This document shows, one piece after another, positions 8,532 through 16,834 of a DNA stretch of 64,000 bases; positions within the stretch are counted from its first letter, which is position 1; every line of letters starts with the position of its first letter. Made by a program: the position numbers and the translations under genes. The notes under the pieces were generated by a model, which was given only the letters and a program-made list of their open reading frames with translations, was not told the origin of the DNA and ran no database searches. The stretch spans positions 1 through 64,000 of the forward strand of contig NZ_JFJZ01000018.1 of the NCBI RefSeq assembly GCF_002115825.1. The letters run 5' to 3'. Source of the stretch: Thalassospira sp. MCCC 1A01428. Its GTDB lineage: Bacteria > Pseudomonadota > Alphaproteobacteria > Rhodospirillales > Thalassospiraceae.

Positions 8532-9491
8532 ATGACGGCAAAAGCAGTTTGCCTTGGCGAGTTGTTGATTGATTTTGTGCCGACAGTCACCGGCACAGGA
8601 CTTGCCGACGCGCCAGCCTTTGCCAAGGCTGCCGGTGGGGCGCCGGGCAACGTGGCTGTGGGTTTGCAACGGCTGGGCATTGAAACCGGCTTTATTGGCA
8701 AGTTGGGTGATGATGCCTTTGGGCATTTTCTGGTTGATACGTTGAAAGCCGACAATGTTGATACATCGGGCATTGTTTTGACCAAGGAAGCCTTAACCGG
8801 GCTGGCGTTTGTGTCGTTGCGTGCGGATGGGGAACGCGAATTTTCGTTCTATCGTTCGCCCTCGGCCGATATGCTGTTGTCACCGGCTGACCTTGATACC
8901 GGAATGCTGACCGGGTGCGAGCTGTTTCATTACGGCACATTGTGCATGATTGATGATGACCCGCGTGCTGCAACCTTGCGCGCCATTGAAATTGCCCGTG
9001 AAGGCGGCGCGATTATTTCGTGTGATCCCAACTTGCGTTTGCCACTGTGGCCCAACGAGGACAAGGCACGCGAAATTTTACGCCTGGCGATTTCAAAAGC
9101 CGATATTGTTAAAATTTCGGATGATGAAGTGACATTCCTGACCGGTGAAGAAGACTTTGAAGCCGGGGTCAAGCAGCTGTGGTGTGATCACTGGAAACTG
9201 GTTATCGTGACCATGGGGTCAAAAGGCAGCCGGTTTTATACCACCCGGTGGAATGGTTTTGCCGAACCCTTTTCAGTAACATCGGTCGATGCGACAGGGG
9301 CGGGCGATGGTTTTACCGCCGGGTTTTTGTCACGTTTGTTAAAAAACAGCGAATTGTTATCGTCGGCGGAACAGGTTAAGGCTGCGTGTCGTTTTGCCAA
9401 TGCGGTTGGTGCGTTAACTGCAACCAAGCGCGGGGCCATTAACGCCTTGCCGACGGAAAGCGAAGTTTTGACATTTATGGCTGCGGTCTGA
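8532..9491 (+). CDS. PfkB-family carbohydrate kinase (probable fructokinase)
   Basis: 319 residues of the ribokinase/PfkB family. The N-terminal sugar-binding signature (CLGELLIDFVPT, then AAGGAPGNVAVGLQRLG at about residues 35-51) and the C-terminal ATP/anion-hole motif DATGAGDGFTAGF, with its catalytic aspartate in GAGD, are both clear. The GELLIDF-GGAPGN type matches fructokinases and 2-keto-3-deoxygluconate kinases. Phosphoglucose isomerase 128 bases downstream makes fructose to fructose-6-phosphate the more likely activity. It is cytoplasmic. The start at ATG 8532 follows CGGAGAATATAG. Substrate assignment is inferred. Confidence 0.85.
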   Translation: MTAKAVCLGELLIDFVPTVTGTGLADAPAFAKAAGGAPGNVAVGLQRLGIETGFIGKLGDDAFGHFLVDTLKADNVDTSGIVLTKEALTGLAFVSLRADGEREFSFYRSPSADMLLSPADLDTGMLTGCELFHYGTLCMIDDDPRAATLRAIEIAREGGAIISCDPNLRLPLWPNEDKAREILRLAISKADIVKISDDEVTFLTGEEDFEAGVKQLWCDHWKLVIVTMGSKGSRFYTTRWNGFAEPFSVTSVDATGAGDGFTAGFLSRLLKNSELLSSAEQVKAACRFANAVGALTATKRGAINALPTESEVLTFMAAV

Positions 9492-9514
9492 TTTCGTTAT
9501 TTAATCAAAATATT

Positions 9515-9552
9515 CAATATAGGGCGATTGTTCACAGGATCGCCCTATATTG
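9515..9552. repeat. 14-bp perfect inverted repeat between the sugar kinase and pgi
   Basis: Two 14-base arms (9515-9528 and 9539-9552) are exactly complementary around a 10-base loop. No T-tract follows on the plus strand, and on the minus strand only an AT-rich stretch follows, so it is not a textbook terminator. A second 10-bp palindrome GTCTATAGAC (9552-9561) touches its right end. It lies 24 bases after the kinase stop and 68 bases before pgi, so it may be a termination/processing hairpin or an operator. Confidence 0.6.
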
Positions 9553-9619
9553 TCTATAGACTGTCCCACACAGTATTGCACCGGCCACACGGCCCAACGA
9601 CCTGTAAATCGAGGATAGC

Positions 9620-11266
9620 ATGTCGACAGACCATTTAAGCGAATGCTGGGAAAACCTGAAACAGATTGGTGAAGATGTTTCCGCCAATCTGAACCTGCGT
9701 GAAGCCTTTGCCGAAGATCCGGCGCGTTTTTTGCGCTATCATTCCACACTGGATGATTTATTTGTCGATTATTCCAAAAATCTGATCACCGACAATGTGT
9801 TAAATGGCCTTCTTGAGCTGGCAAAAGAGGCGGGCGTTATTGATTGGCGCGACCGGATGTTTGCGGGCGAACGTATCAACATTACCGAACACCGTGCCGT
9901 ATTGCACACCGCCTTGCGCAACCTGGATGGCGATGCCATTGAGGTGGATGGCGAAGATATTATGCCCGGCATCAAGGATGTTTTGGCCCGCTTAAAGGAC
10001 TTTGCCAGCCGTGTTCATAATGGACAATGGCAGGGACACACGGGTAAAAAAATTACCGATGTGGTCAATATTGGTATTGGCGGGTCCGACCTTGGCCCGG
10101 TGATGGTGAATGAGGCCCTGAGGCCCTATCATATTGACGGGATTACCTGCCATTTTGTTTCCAATGTCGACGGGGCCCATATTGTTGATACGCTAAAGGG
10201 CCTGGATGCGGAAACAACCCTGTTTATCATCGCTTCAAAAACCTTCACTACCGATGAAACCCTGACCAATGCCTATTCTGCGCGGTCATGGCTGGTGAAT
10301 GCGCTTGGCGATGATGCGGCAGTGGCAAAGCATTTTGTTGCGGTTTCAACAGCGCTGGATAAAGTTGCCGAATTTGGCATTGATACTGAAAATGCCTTTG
10401 GTTTCTGGGACTGGGTTGGTGGCCGCTACAGCCTGTGGTCGGCTATTGGTTTGCCGATTATATTGGCTGTTGGTTATGACCGGTTTGAAGAAATGCTACG
10501 CGGCGGTGCCGCAATGGACGAGCATTTTAAAACGGCTCCGCTGGCGGAAAATATTCCGGTTATTCTGGGGTTGATCGGGGTGTGGTATCGCAACATTCTA
10601 GGGGCATCCAGCCACGCTATTTTGCCCTATGACCAGCATTTATCGCGTTTGCCGGCTTATTTGCAGCAAGCCGATATGGAAAGTAATGGTAAATCTGTTA
10701 CCCGCGATGGCAAGCCGGTACAAACTTCTACCGGGCCGGTGATCTGGGGCGAACCTGGTACGAATGGGCAGCATGCCTTTTATCAGTTGATCCATCAGGG
10801 AACCGAACTTATCCCGGTTGATTTTCTGATTGCGGCAAAACCGCTTCATGACTTGCAAAATCACCATGACAAACTGGTGGCCAATTGTTTTGCCCAGGCT
10901 GAAGCCCTGATGGTTGGTAAAACCGAAACAGAAGTGCGCCAGGAGCTTGATTTACAAGGTATAGCTGCCGATGAAATCGATGTTTTAGCACCGCATAAGG
11001 TTTTTGCCGGGAATAAACCCAGCACCATGATCCTGTATCGCCAGTTGGACCCGTTCACGCTGGGGCGGTTGATTGCCATGTATGAACATAAGATTTTTGT
11101 TCAGGGTGTTGTTTGGAATGTAAATTCCTACGACCAGTGGGGTGTTGAACTTGGCAAACAGTTGGCAAAGGAGCTGTTGCCGATGGTGCAAGGGGCTGAA
11201 AGTGCAGACCAGCGCGATGCCTCGACCGCAGGCCTGATTGCAGAATTGCGAACGTTGCAATCCTGA
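9620..11266 (+). CDS. pgi: Glucose-6-phosphate isomerase
   Basis: 548 residues, the size of the E. coli-type enzyme. It carries the phosphate-binding [11 protein letters not shown] near residue 150, SKTFTTDET near 210, and the signature segments [13 protein letters not shown] and [15 protein letters not shown] with the catalytic Glu/His region. The C-terminal [13 protein letters not shown] contains the conserved lysine. It interconverts glucose-6-phosphate and fructose-6-phosphate in the cytosol. GAGGATAG precedes ATG 9620. It pairs functionally with the fructokinase-like gene upstream and with the glucose-type ABC importer some 9 kb downstream. A strong terminator follows. Confidence 0.97.
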   Translation: MSTDHLSECWENLKQIGEDVSANLNLREAFAEDPARFLRYHSTLDDLFVDYSKNLITDNVLNGLLELAKEAGVIDWRDRMFAGERINITEHRAVLHTALRNLDGDAIEVDGEDIMPGIKDVLARLKDFASRVHNGQWQGHTGKKITDVVNIGIGGSDLGPVMVNEALRPYHIDGITCHFVSNVDGAHIVDTLKGLDAETTLFIIASKTFTTDETLTNAYSARSWLVNALGDDAAVAKHFVAVSTALDKVAEFGIDTENAFGFWDWVGGRYSLWSAIGLPIILAVGYDRFEEMLRGGAAMDEHFKTAPLAENIPVILGLIGVWYRNILGASSHAILPYDQHLSRLPAYLQQADMESNGKSVTRDGKPVQTSTGPVIWGEPGTNGQHAFYQLIHQGTELIPVDFLIAAKPLHDLQNHHDKLVANCFAQAEALMVGKTETEVRQELDLQGIAADEIDVLAPHKVFAGNKPSTMILYRQLDPFTLGRLIAMYEHKIFVQGVVWNVNSYDQWGVELGKQLAKELLPMVQGAESADQRDASTAGLIAELRTLQS

Positions 11267-11292
11267 TCTTTCCGGGTTTTCTTGGATTTTAC

Positions 11293-11328
11293 AAAGGCAG
11301 CGCAATACGTGGCGCTGCCTTTCTGTTT
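11293..11328 (+). terminator. Rho-independent terminator after pgi
   Basis: Perfect 11-bp stem AAAGGCAGCGC (11293-11303) with its complement (11312-11322) and TTTCTGTTT at its end, 27 bases after the pgi stop. The rest of the gap to 11501 shows no further feature. Confidence 0.85.
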
Positions 11329-11501
11329 GGGCTGCAGTCGCACAAGTTTTAATACGAAGACGCACTTATCGGTCATTGGATAGATGCGTTGGCGTCGGGC
11401 GGCCCGTGCGGCGAAAGGCAAGGGCTTTGTCGAGCCCGACCGCCGATTGAGGGGCTTGTTGGCCGGTTTTGATCAACAAGCTTTGATATAGCAGGCACGG
11501 A

Positions 11502-12575
11502 CTATTTACAAACCGCCATGATTGCACGGGCAGCTGATTCGCCGCTTTGAAACGCAGCTTCGATCCTTGCGCCCATGCACCAGTCGCCAGCGGCAACGAT
11601 CCGGCCATCAAGCGATGACAGGTGACTTTGGCCCAGTGGCTTGATTGTGCGGGCATAACGCCAGCGATGGGCTTGCCGCATGACAATTGGCGGGGTGGTG
11701 ATGTTCATGTCTTTAAACAATGATTGCAGGCGGGTTTCTATCAGATGGCCGACTGTTTCGGCGTCATTTTCCAGATGGTCCTGTGACCACTGTGGGGATG
11801 CGTGAATTGTCCAGCGGTCAAACATATTGTCTGGTGCTGCGGAAGGCGCGTTATTCGGGTTACGTCCGATCCATGCAATATCGGGATGGGCATCGGGTAA
11901 AACATCAAAACCCGTTGCTGCCTTGTTTTGGAATGCGATCATGACAGCCCAGCAAGGTGCCATTGTAACATCGCCAATGCCATCAAATCTGGGCGACAAT
12001 GGCATGAGAATTTCGGCGCATTGCGGTGCGGGTATGGCAACGATAACGCCGTCAAAGATGCCGTGGGACTGTGGTTTTATACGGTGCCCGGAACGTGGTC
12101 CTTCCTGACTGAACAGTTCGAACTGTTCATTATCCAGTGGGCGGATTGCGGAGATGCGGGTGTTTTTATTGATGGTAAAACCACAATCAAGAGGTGCCAC
12201 CAGATTGTTCATTGCCGGCGTGCCACGGAACCAGCCAGCATTGCTATCTTGATGGTTTTGCCTGTCGAGCGAGCCACCAGGTATGGAACGGGTGTTATTG
12301 TTTTGCTGTGGCACATGGGGTGTAGGAACCCATTGTTCTGCGGCACCTTTTTGTTGGGCCATTTTCAGGTATTTGATAAAATCAGGGTGGCGGGCCGTGG
12401 CAAATTGCGCACCGTGATTAAATATTCCAAAATCGCTACGCCGTGTTGCCAGTCGACCACCAAGGCCCCGGCTTTTTTCAAAAACATGCACGTCCAGACC
12501 TGCCAGGTGAAGAATGCAGGCTGCGTTTAACCCGGTAATGCCCGCTCCGATCACTGCAATTTTTTGTAAGGTCAT
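11502..12575 (-). CDS. Renalase-like FAD-dependent oxidoreductase
   Basis: 357 residues. The N-terminal dinucleotide-binding motif GAGITGLNAA (residues 10-19) is followed by an acidic strand end (VFEKSRGLGGR) and the FNHGAQFAT segment typical of the renalase/amine-oxidase-like family. The C-terminal RIVAAGDWCMGARIEAAF is the second FAD-contact region. Bacterial renalases oxidise alpha-isomers of NAD(P)H, but the wider family is not well characterised, so no substrate is claimed. Cytosolic, no signal peptide. AGGAAA lies upstream of ATG 12575. Divergent from the exported beta-propeller gene. Confidence 0.8.
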   Translation of the reverse strand: MTLQKIAVIGAGITGLNAACILHLAGLDVHVFEKSRGLGGRLATRRSDFGIFNHGAQFATARHPDFIKYLKMAQQKGAAEQWVPTPHVPQQNNNTRSIPGGSLDRQNHQDSNAGWFRGTPAMNNLVAPLDCGFTINKNTRISAIRPLDNEQFELFSQEGPRSGHRIKPQSHGIFDGVIVAIPAPQCAEILMPLSPRFDGIGDVTMAPCWAVMIAFQNKAATGFDVLPDAHPDIAWIGRNPNNAPSAAPDNMFDRWTIHASPQWSQDHLENDAETVGHLIETRLQSLFKDMNITTPPIVMRQAHRWRYARTIKPLGQSHLSSLDGRIVAAGDWCMGARIEAAFQSGESAARAIMAVCK

Positions 12576-12676
12576 GGTAAATGCGTTTCCTGTTGAAAAT
12601 GCTACCTTTCTAATACGGTTCAGTGGCGTGAATGGCGCACAGCATTTGCAAAGATATTTATCAAAGCATCATATTA

Positions 12677-12694
12677 CGGTCATGAAACTGTTAC
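12677..12694 (+). promoter_or_regulatory. Candidate Pho box upstream of the exported beta-propeller gene
   Basis: CGGTCAT-N4-CTGTTAC resembles the PhoB operator, which is two 7-mers near CTGTCAT separated by four A/T-rich bases. It lies 57 bases before the ATG at 12751, in the 175-bp gap between divergent genes. Binding is inferred from pattern only. Confidence 0.4.
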
Positions 12695-12750
12695 GCCCTT
12701 GTCCCATTGTGCGTGGCTTAACAAATTTCATTAATACAAAGGGCCAAGTC

Positions 12751-14352
12751 ATGCGTCGTTCCATATTGCTGGCAGGTGTTGCCATTTCGGGCTTTTTATT
12801 GGCCAGCACAGGTAATGCAGCACAAATGAAAAACGACATTTCATTGCGTAGCGCCAACAGCCCGCTACATTCGCTGTCGATTACGCCGCTGGGTGAATAT
12901 CGGACACAATTGTTTGATGAAGGTGGTGCTGAAATTGTTACGTTTGACGGGGCTAGCAAACGGGCATTTGTCGTCAATGGTGGCGATAAGGGAATTGATA
13001 TTCTTGATTTGGCCGACCCGCTGAATGTGCGCAAAATTTCGACAATCGACCTGGCAAAATGGGGTAAGGCAGCCAACAGTGTTTCGGTACATGATGGGCT
13101 GGTTGTTGCAGCAGTTGAAAACACCGACAAGCAAGCACCTGGAAAGGCCGTTTTTTTTGACGTTAATGGTCACTTCAAAGCAGCCGTAACGGTTGGTGCA
13201 CTGCCAGACATGATTAAATTTACTCATGACGGTAAATATGTGCTGGTAGCCAATGAAGGTGAACCGAATGACGCATTTGATAACGACCCGGAAGGAAGCG
13301 TTGCCGTTATTTCTGTGCCGTCGGATATTTCTAAAATTACAGATGAAAATGTCAGATTTGCCACCTTTGAGGGGCTAAATAATATTGATTTGCCGGTTGG
13401 CATGCGCACGGCAAATCCCGGTACATCCAGCGTCGCCCAGGATGTGGAGCCGGAATATATTGCGGTTAGCGCCGATGGCAGCAAAGCTTATGTGACATTG
13501 CAGGAAAACAACGCTATCGCGATTGTTGATATTGCAACCGCACGTGTGACGGATGTTGTTGGCCTTGGTTTTAAAAACCATTCTGTAAATGCCCTTGATG
13601 CTAGCAACAAAGATGATGCCATCAATATAAAGCCGTGGCCGGTGTTTGGCATGTATATGCCTGACACTATTGATGGTATTGAAATTGATGGGAAAAACTA
13701 TTTTATTATCGCCAATGAAGGCGATTCTCGTGATTATGCCGGGTATAGCGAAGAGGCTCGCATTGGCGATTTAAAGTTGGACCCAACGGCGTTTCCTGAT
13801 GCGAAAACATTGCAGGAAAAGAAAAATCTTGGCCGCCTGAAAGTCACAACGGCACAGGGTGACGTGGATGGGGACGGTGATTTTGACCAGCTTTATACCT
13901 TCGGCGGGCGGTCATTTTCGGTACTGAACGAGCAGGCCGGGATGATTTTTGACAGCGGGGACCAGTTCGAACAATATCTGTCTGCGCATTTTGCGAAGAA
14001 TTTTAATTCTGACAGCAGTGAAAATGGCAGTTTTGATGATCGTTCGGATGATAAAGGCCCGGAACCGGAAGGGGTTACCAGTGGCTATGTCAACGGTACA
14101 CCCTATGCATTTATCGGTTTGGAACGTCAGGGCGGTTTTATGGTTTATGACCTTACCAACCCTGCAAACCCGCAATTTGTGACTTATCATACCGACCGCA
14201 AATTTGATGGGGATCCCAAAAATGACAGTGCAGGTGAACTGGCCCCCGAAGGTATGTTGTTTATTGATGCTGATAACAGCCCAACCGGTAATGCGATGTT
14301 GGTGATCGCCTCGGAGGTTTCGGGTAGTACCAAGGTTTATGACCTTAAATAA
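12751..14352 (+). CDS. Exported choice-of-anchor-I family beta-propeller protein
   Basis: 533 residues starting at ATG 12751. A Sec signal peptide is plain: MRR, a hydrophobic stretch, then ASTGNAA with probable cleavage near residue 25. The mature part is built of repeated beta-propeller blades, with strings such as NGGDKGIDILDLADP, DGSKAYVTLQENNAIAIVDI and YFIIANEGDSRDY. This matches the choice-of-anchor-I domain, found in secreted surface proteins and sometimes beside 5'-nucleotidase or alkaline phosphatase domains; here it stands alone. An Asp-rich DVDGDGDFDQ near residue 370 could bind calcium. It probably acts in the periplasm or outside. The open frame extends further upstream to 12514, but the signal peptide decides the start. 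The biochemical role is unknown; a Pho-box-like site suggests a link to phosphate. Confidence 0.82.
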   Translation: MRRSILLAGVAISGFLLASTGNAAQMKNDISLRSANSPLHSLSITPLGEYRTQLFDEGGAEIVTFDGASKRAFVVNGGDKGIDILDLADPLNVRKISTIDLAKWGKAANSVSVHDGLVVAAVENTDKQAPGKAVFFDVNGHFKAAVTVGALPDMIKFTHDGKYVLVANEGEPNDAFDNDPEGSVAVISVPSDISKITDENVRFATFEGLNNIDLPVGMRTANPGTSSVAQDVEPEYIAVSADGSKAYVTLQENNAIAIVDIATARVTDVVGLGFKNHSVNALDASNKDDAINIKPWPVFGMYMPDTIDGIEIDGKNYFIIANEGDSRDYAGYSEEARIGDLKLDPTAFPDAKTLQEKKNLGRLKVTTAQGDVDGDGDFDQLYTFGGRSFSVLNEQAGMIFDSGDQFEQYLSAHFAKNFNSDSSENGSFDDRSDDKGPEPEGVTSGYVNGTPYAFIGLERQGGFMVYDLTNPANPQFVTYHTDRKFDGDPKNDSAGELAPEGMLFIDADNSPTGNAMLVIASEVSGSTKVYDLK

Positions 14353-14546
14353 AATTCCGCCCGGCCCATAAGTGCTGTACGGATAGAAGTGTTTTAATGG
14401 CGGGCCAGGTTTTAATTTGGCTCGTCATTTTTGCCTGTGAAGTGAAATTGGCAGGGGGACACACGCAGAATGCTTCAAATTGTTACAAAAACCGACTACA
14501 CTCCGCCGCAATCGGCCAAAGCCATTGATTTTACAGGAGACAGAGC

Positions 14547-15272
14547 CTGAATTCCCGTCGTGAACCCCATATTCTTGTTGTCGATGATGACCAGGAAATA
14601 CAGAAACTGTTGAAAAAGTTTCTGATGCAGCACGGATATCGTATGACCACGGTTTCCGACGGGACGGAAATGCGCAAGGCATTGCGGGACTGGAATATTG
14701 ATCTTTTGATTCTCGATATCATGCTGCCCGGCGAAGATGGCTTTGCCCTGTGCCGGGACGTGCGTCGCACCTCGAAAATTCCGATTATCATGCTGACTGC
14801 TGTTGGCGAGGATACCGACCGGATTTTGGGGCTGGAACTGGGCGCAGATGATTATTTGACCAAACCGTTTAACCCGCGTGAATTGCTGGCGCGCATTCGT
14901 GCCATTTTCCGTCGGGCCGAAACCGGCACGACGGAAATTGTTGAAAACAGTTCCGAAAAAGTTCGTTTTGGTAATTGGGTGCTGAATTTGGGATCGCGGG
15001 AATTGCGCGATGCGGATGACGTGGTCGTTCATTTATCAACCGGAGAATTTTCTCTGCTGCGTGCCCTGGTAAAGCATAACAAGCGCCCGTTATCGCGCGA
15101 CCAGCTGGTTGATATTGTTCGCGGGCAAAGTTCGATCCCGTTTGATCGCAGTATTGATATTCAGATCAGCCGGTTGCGGCGTAAAATTGAAAAAGATGCC
15201 AAAAACCCGAAACTGATAAAAACTGTGCGCGGTATTGGTTATCAGTTTTGCGCCGACGTTTCCCCGCTTTAG
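14547..15272 (+). CDS. OmpR/PhoB-family response regulator, apparently with a CTG start
   Basis: 241 residues: a receiver domain with acidic pocket VVDDD at 11-15, phospho-acceptor Asp57 in LILDIMLPG and Lys in YLTKPF, followed by an OmpR-type winged helix (LSTGEFSLLRAL, then SIDIQISRLRRKIE and TVRGIGYQF). The receiver fold needs the residues from 14547 on; the frame is closed by a TGA at 14526 and contains no ATG, GTG or TTG before 14610, which would delete the first beta strand and acidic pocket. A CTG at 14547 lies 7 bases after AGGAG, so translation most likely begins there. It is followed after 15 bases by its sensor kinase. Target genes are not evident. Confidence 0.88.
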   Translation: MNSRREPHILVVDDDQEIQKLLKKFLMQHGYRMTTVSDGTEMRKALRDWNIDLLILDIMLPGEDGFALCRDVRRTSKIPIIMLTAVGEDTDRILGLELGADDYLTKPFNPRELLARIRAIFRRAETGTTEIVENSSEKVRFGNWVLNLGSRELRDADDVVVHLSTGEFSLLRALVKHNKRPLSRDQLVDIVRGQSSIPFDRSIDIQISRLRRKIEKDAKNPKLIKTVRGIGYQFCADVSPL

Positions 15273-15287
15273 GCCGGAGGGCAGGCG

Positions 15288-16802
15288 GTGCAGGGTGTAT
15301 TGGAAAAATCCCGCAGGTTTAAACCGCGCACTTTGGGCGGTCGCATTTTTTTGATCATGATGATTGGCGGGCTGATTATTGCCGGGCTTGCCAGCATGGC
15401 ATCAATTTACGTTATTGACCGCTCGGAACGCATCAGCAAAGCCTATACGCTGGGTTTTACCATTCGTGAGCTGGTACTGATTGCGGAAAACCCCGAATTG
15501 CGCGGCAACGCCCGCAATGTTGGTGCGCAGGATGGCCTTCATGTCGAATTGTTGCCAGTACAGGAAGTCGAAAGCCTGCTTTTGTATTCGCGCCCGGCCC
15601 AGCATATTGCCATGCCGGTGCGGTTGGGGGATGCAGGATGGCCCAGTGCGGTGAAAGTTCATTTTCGACACGGAAGGCTTAGTGTTGAACAGCGCGACGT
15701 GATTGAACAAGCCAAAAGCCCCAGTCTGTTTTTTGCCCAGTTATCCCGCGAAATTGCCCGGTTGGGGTTAAAGGCCCAGATCGAGCTTACCCTGCCATCG
15801 GGGCGCCGTATGATGCTGTCTCATGCCCGGTTATGGAACGATTATGCGTCGCCCTCGGTTGTATTTATTATGTTTTTGGTGGGCGTTATTGCCGTTCTGG
15901 CAGTATTTGCCGCATTGGCCGATTTGTTGGCGGGACCATTTAAAACACTGGCAAGCGCCATTCGCAAAAATGGTGACGAGGTTGAAGGCGAACCAGTTGA
16001 AGAACGTGGCCCAACCGAAGCGCGATCAATGGCGGAAGCCTATAATGCCCTACGTCAGCGCATAGCCCGGATGCTGGAAGATCGCACCCGGATGCTGGCT
16101 GCCATCTCGCATGATTTGCGGACACCCAGCACAAGGTTGCGGTTGCGGGCCGAATTTATTGATAATGATGAATTACGTGAAACCGTGTTGCGTGACCTTG
16201 ATGAAATGGATGAACTTCTAAGTGACGCACTGGATTTTCTGGGTGACTGGATTCACAAGGAAGAGGAACGGACTGTCGATTTTACATCTGTTCTTGAAGC
16301 CATTTGTGATGACTACGCCGATTTGGGGCGCCCGGTGATGTTTGAAGGGCCGAAGCCGCTAACATTTAATCTGGTGAACACCGTGTTTGGCAGCAAAAAT
16401 GATGAAGCCCATTCGTTTGGAGATAAACGCAGTATTCGCCTGACCTGCCGGGCGGGCACATTGAAGCGGGCCTTTACCAACCTGATTAACAATGCGCTGA
16501 AATATGGTCATCGGGCCTATGTTAGCCTGGATGCTACCGCAGATGACGTTATTGTGGTTATTCATGATGAAGGACCGGGCATCCCCGAAGACGAACAGGA
16601 CAAGGTGTTTTTGCCGTTTTACCGGGTTGAAGGATCGCGTGCGCGCAGCACTGGCGGGAGCGGGCTGGGACTATCGATTGTGAAAACAGTCATTGATGCA
16701 CATGAGGGGCATATTACCCTTGGCAATATGCCCCGTCGCGGGTTGAAGGTCACGATAAGGCTGCCCCGCAAAGTACAAATGCAGGCACCGTCTGGCAGTT
16801 AA
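15288..16802 (+). CDS. Membrane sensor histidine kinase, EnvZ-like
   Basis: 504 residues from GTG 15288 (GGAGGG upstream). Transmembrane helix 1 spans about residues 20-42, a periplasmic sensor domain about 45-188, and helix 2 about 190-212. A HAMP linker follows, then a HisKA box with His275 in AISHDLRTPSTRLRLRAEF, and an ATPase domain with N-box NNALKYG and the G-boxes DEGPGIPEDE and GGSGLGLSIV. It is the cognate partner of the upstream OmpR-type regulator (15-base gap). The HisKA sequence resembles the EnvZ/RstB group; the signal sensed is not deducible. Confidence 0.92.
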   Translation: MQGVLEKSRRFKPRTLGGRIFLIMMIGGLIIAGLASMASIYVIDRSERISKAYTLGFTIRELVLIAENPELRGNARNVGAQDGLHVELLPVQEVESLLLYSRPAQHIAMPVRLGDAGWPSAVKVHFRHGRLSVEQRDVIEQAKSPSLFFAQLSREIARLGLKAQIELTLPSGRRMMLSHARLWNDYASPSVVFIMFLVGVIAVLAVFAALADLLAGPFKTLASAIRKNGDEVEGEPVEERGPTEARSMAEAYNALRQRIARMLEDRTRMLAAISHDLRTPSTRLRLRAEFIDNDELRETVLRDLDEMDELLSDALDFLGDWIHKEEERTVDFTSVLEAICDDYADLGRPVMFEGPKPLTFNLVNTVFGSKNDEAHSFGDKRSIRLTCRAGTLKRAFTNLINNALKYGHRAYVSLDATADDVIVVIHDEGPGIPEDEQDKVFLPFYRVEGSRARSTGGSGLGLSIVKTVIDAHEGHITLGNMPRRGLKVTIRLPRKVQMQAPSGS

Positions 16803-16814
16803 ATTACCAGACGG
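16788..16814. repeat. 8-bp inverted repeat at the convergent end of the kinase and chemoreceptor genes
   Basis: CCGTCTGG (16788-16795) and CCAGACGG (16807-16814) flank the kinase stop codon. There is no T-tract; it may still help end transcription from either side in this 32-base convergent gap. Confidence 0.4.
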
Positions 16815-16834
16815 TTACGGTATGATGGGCCTGC

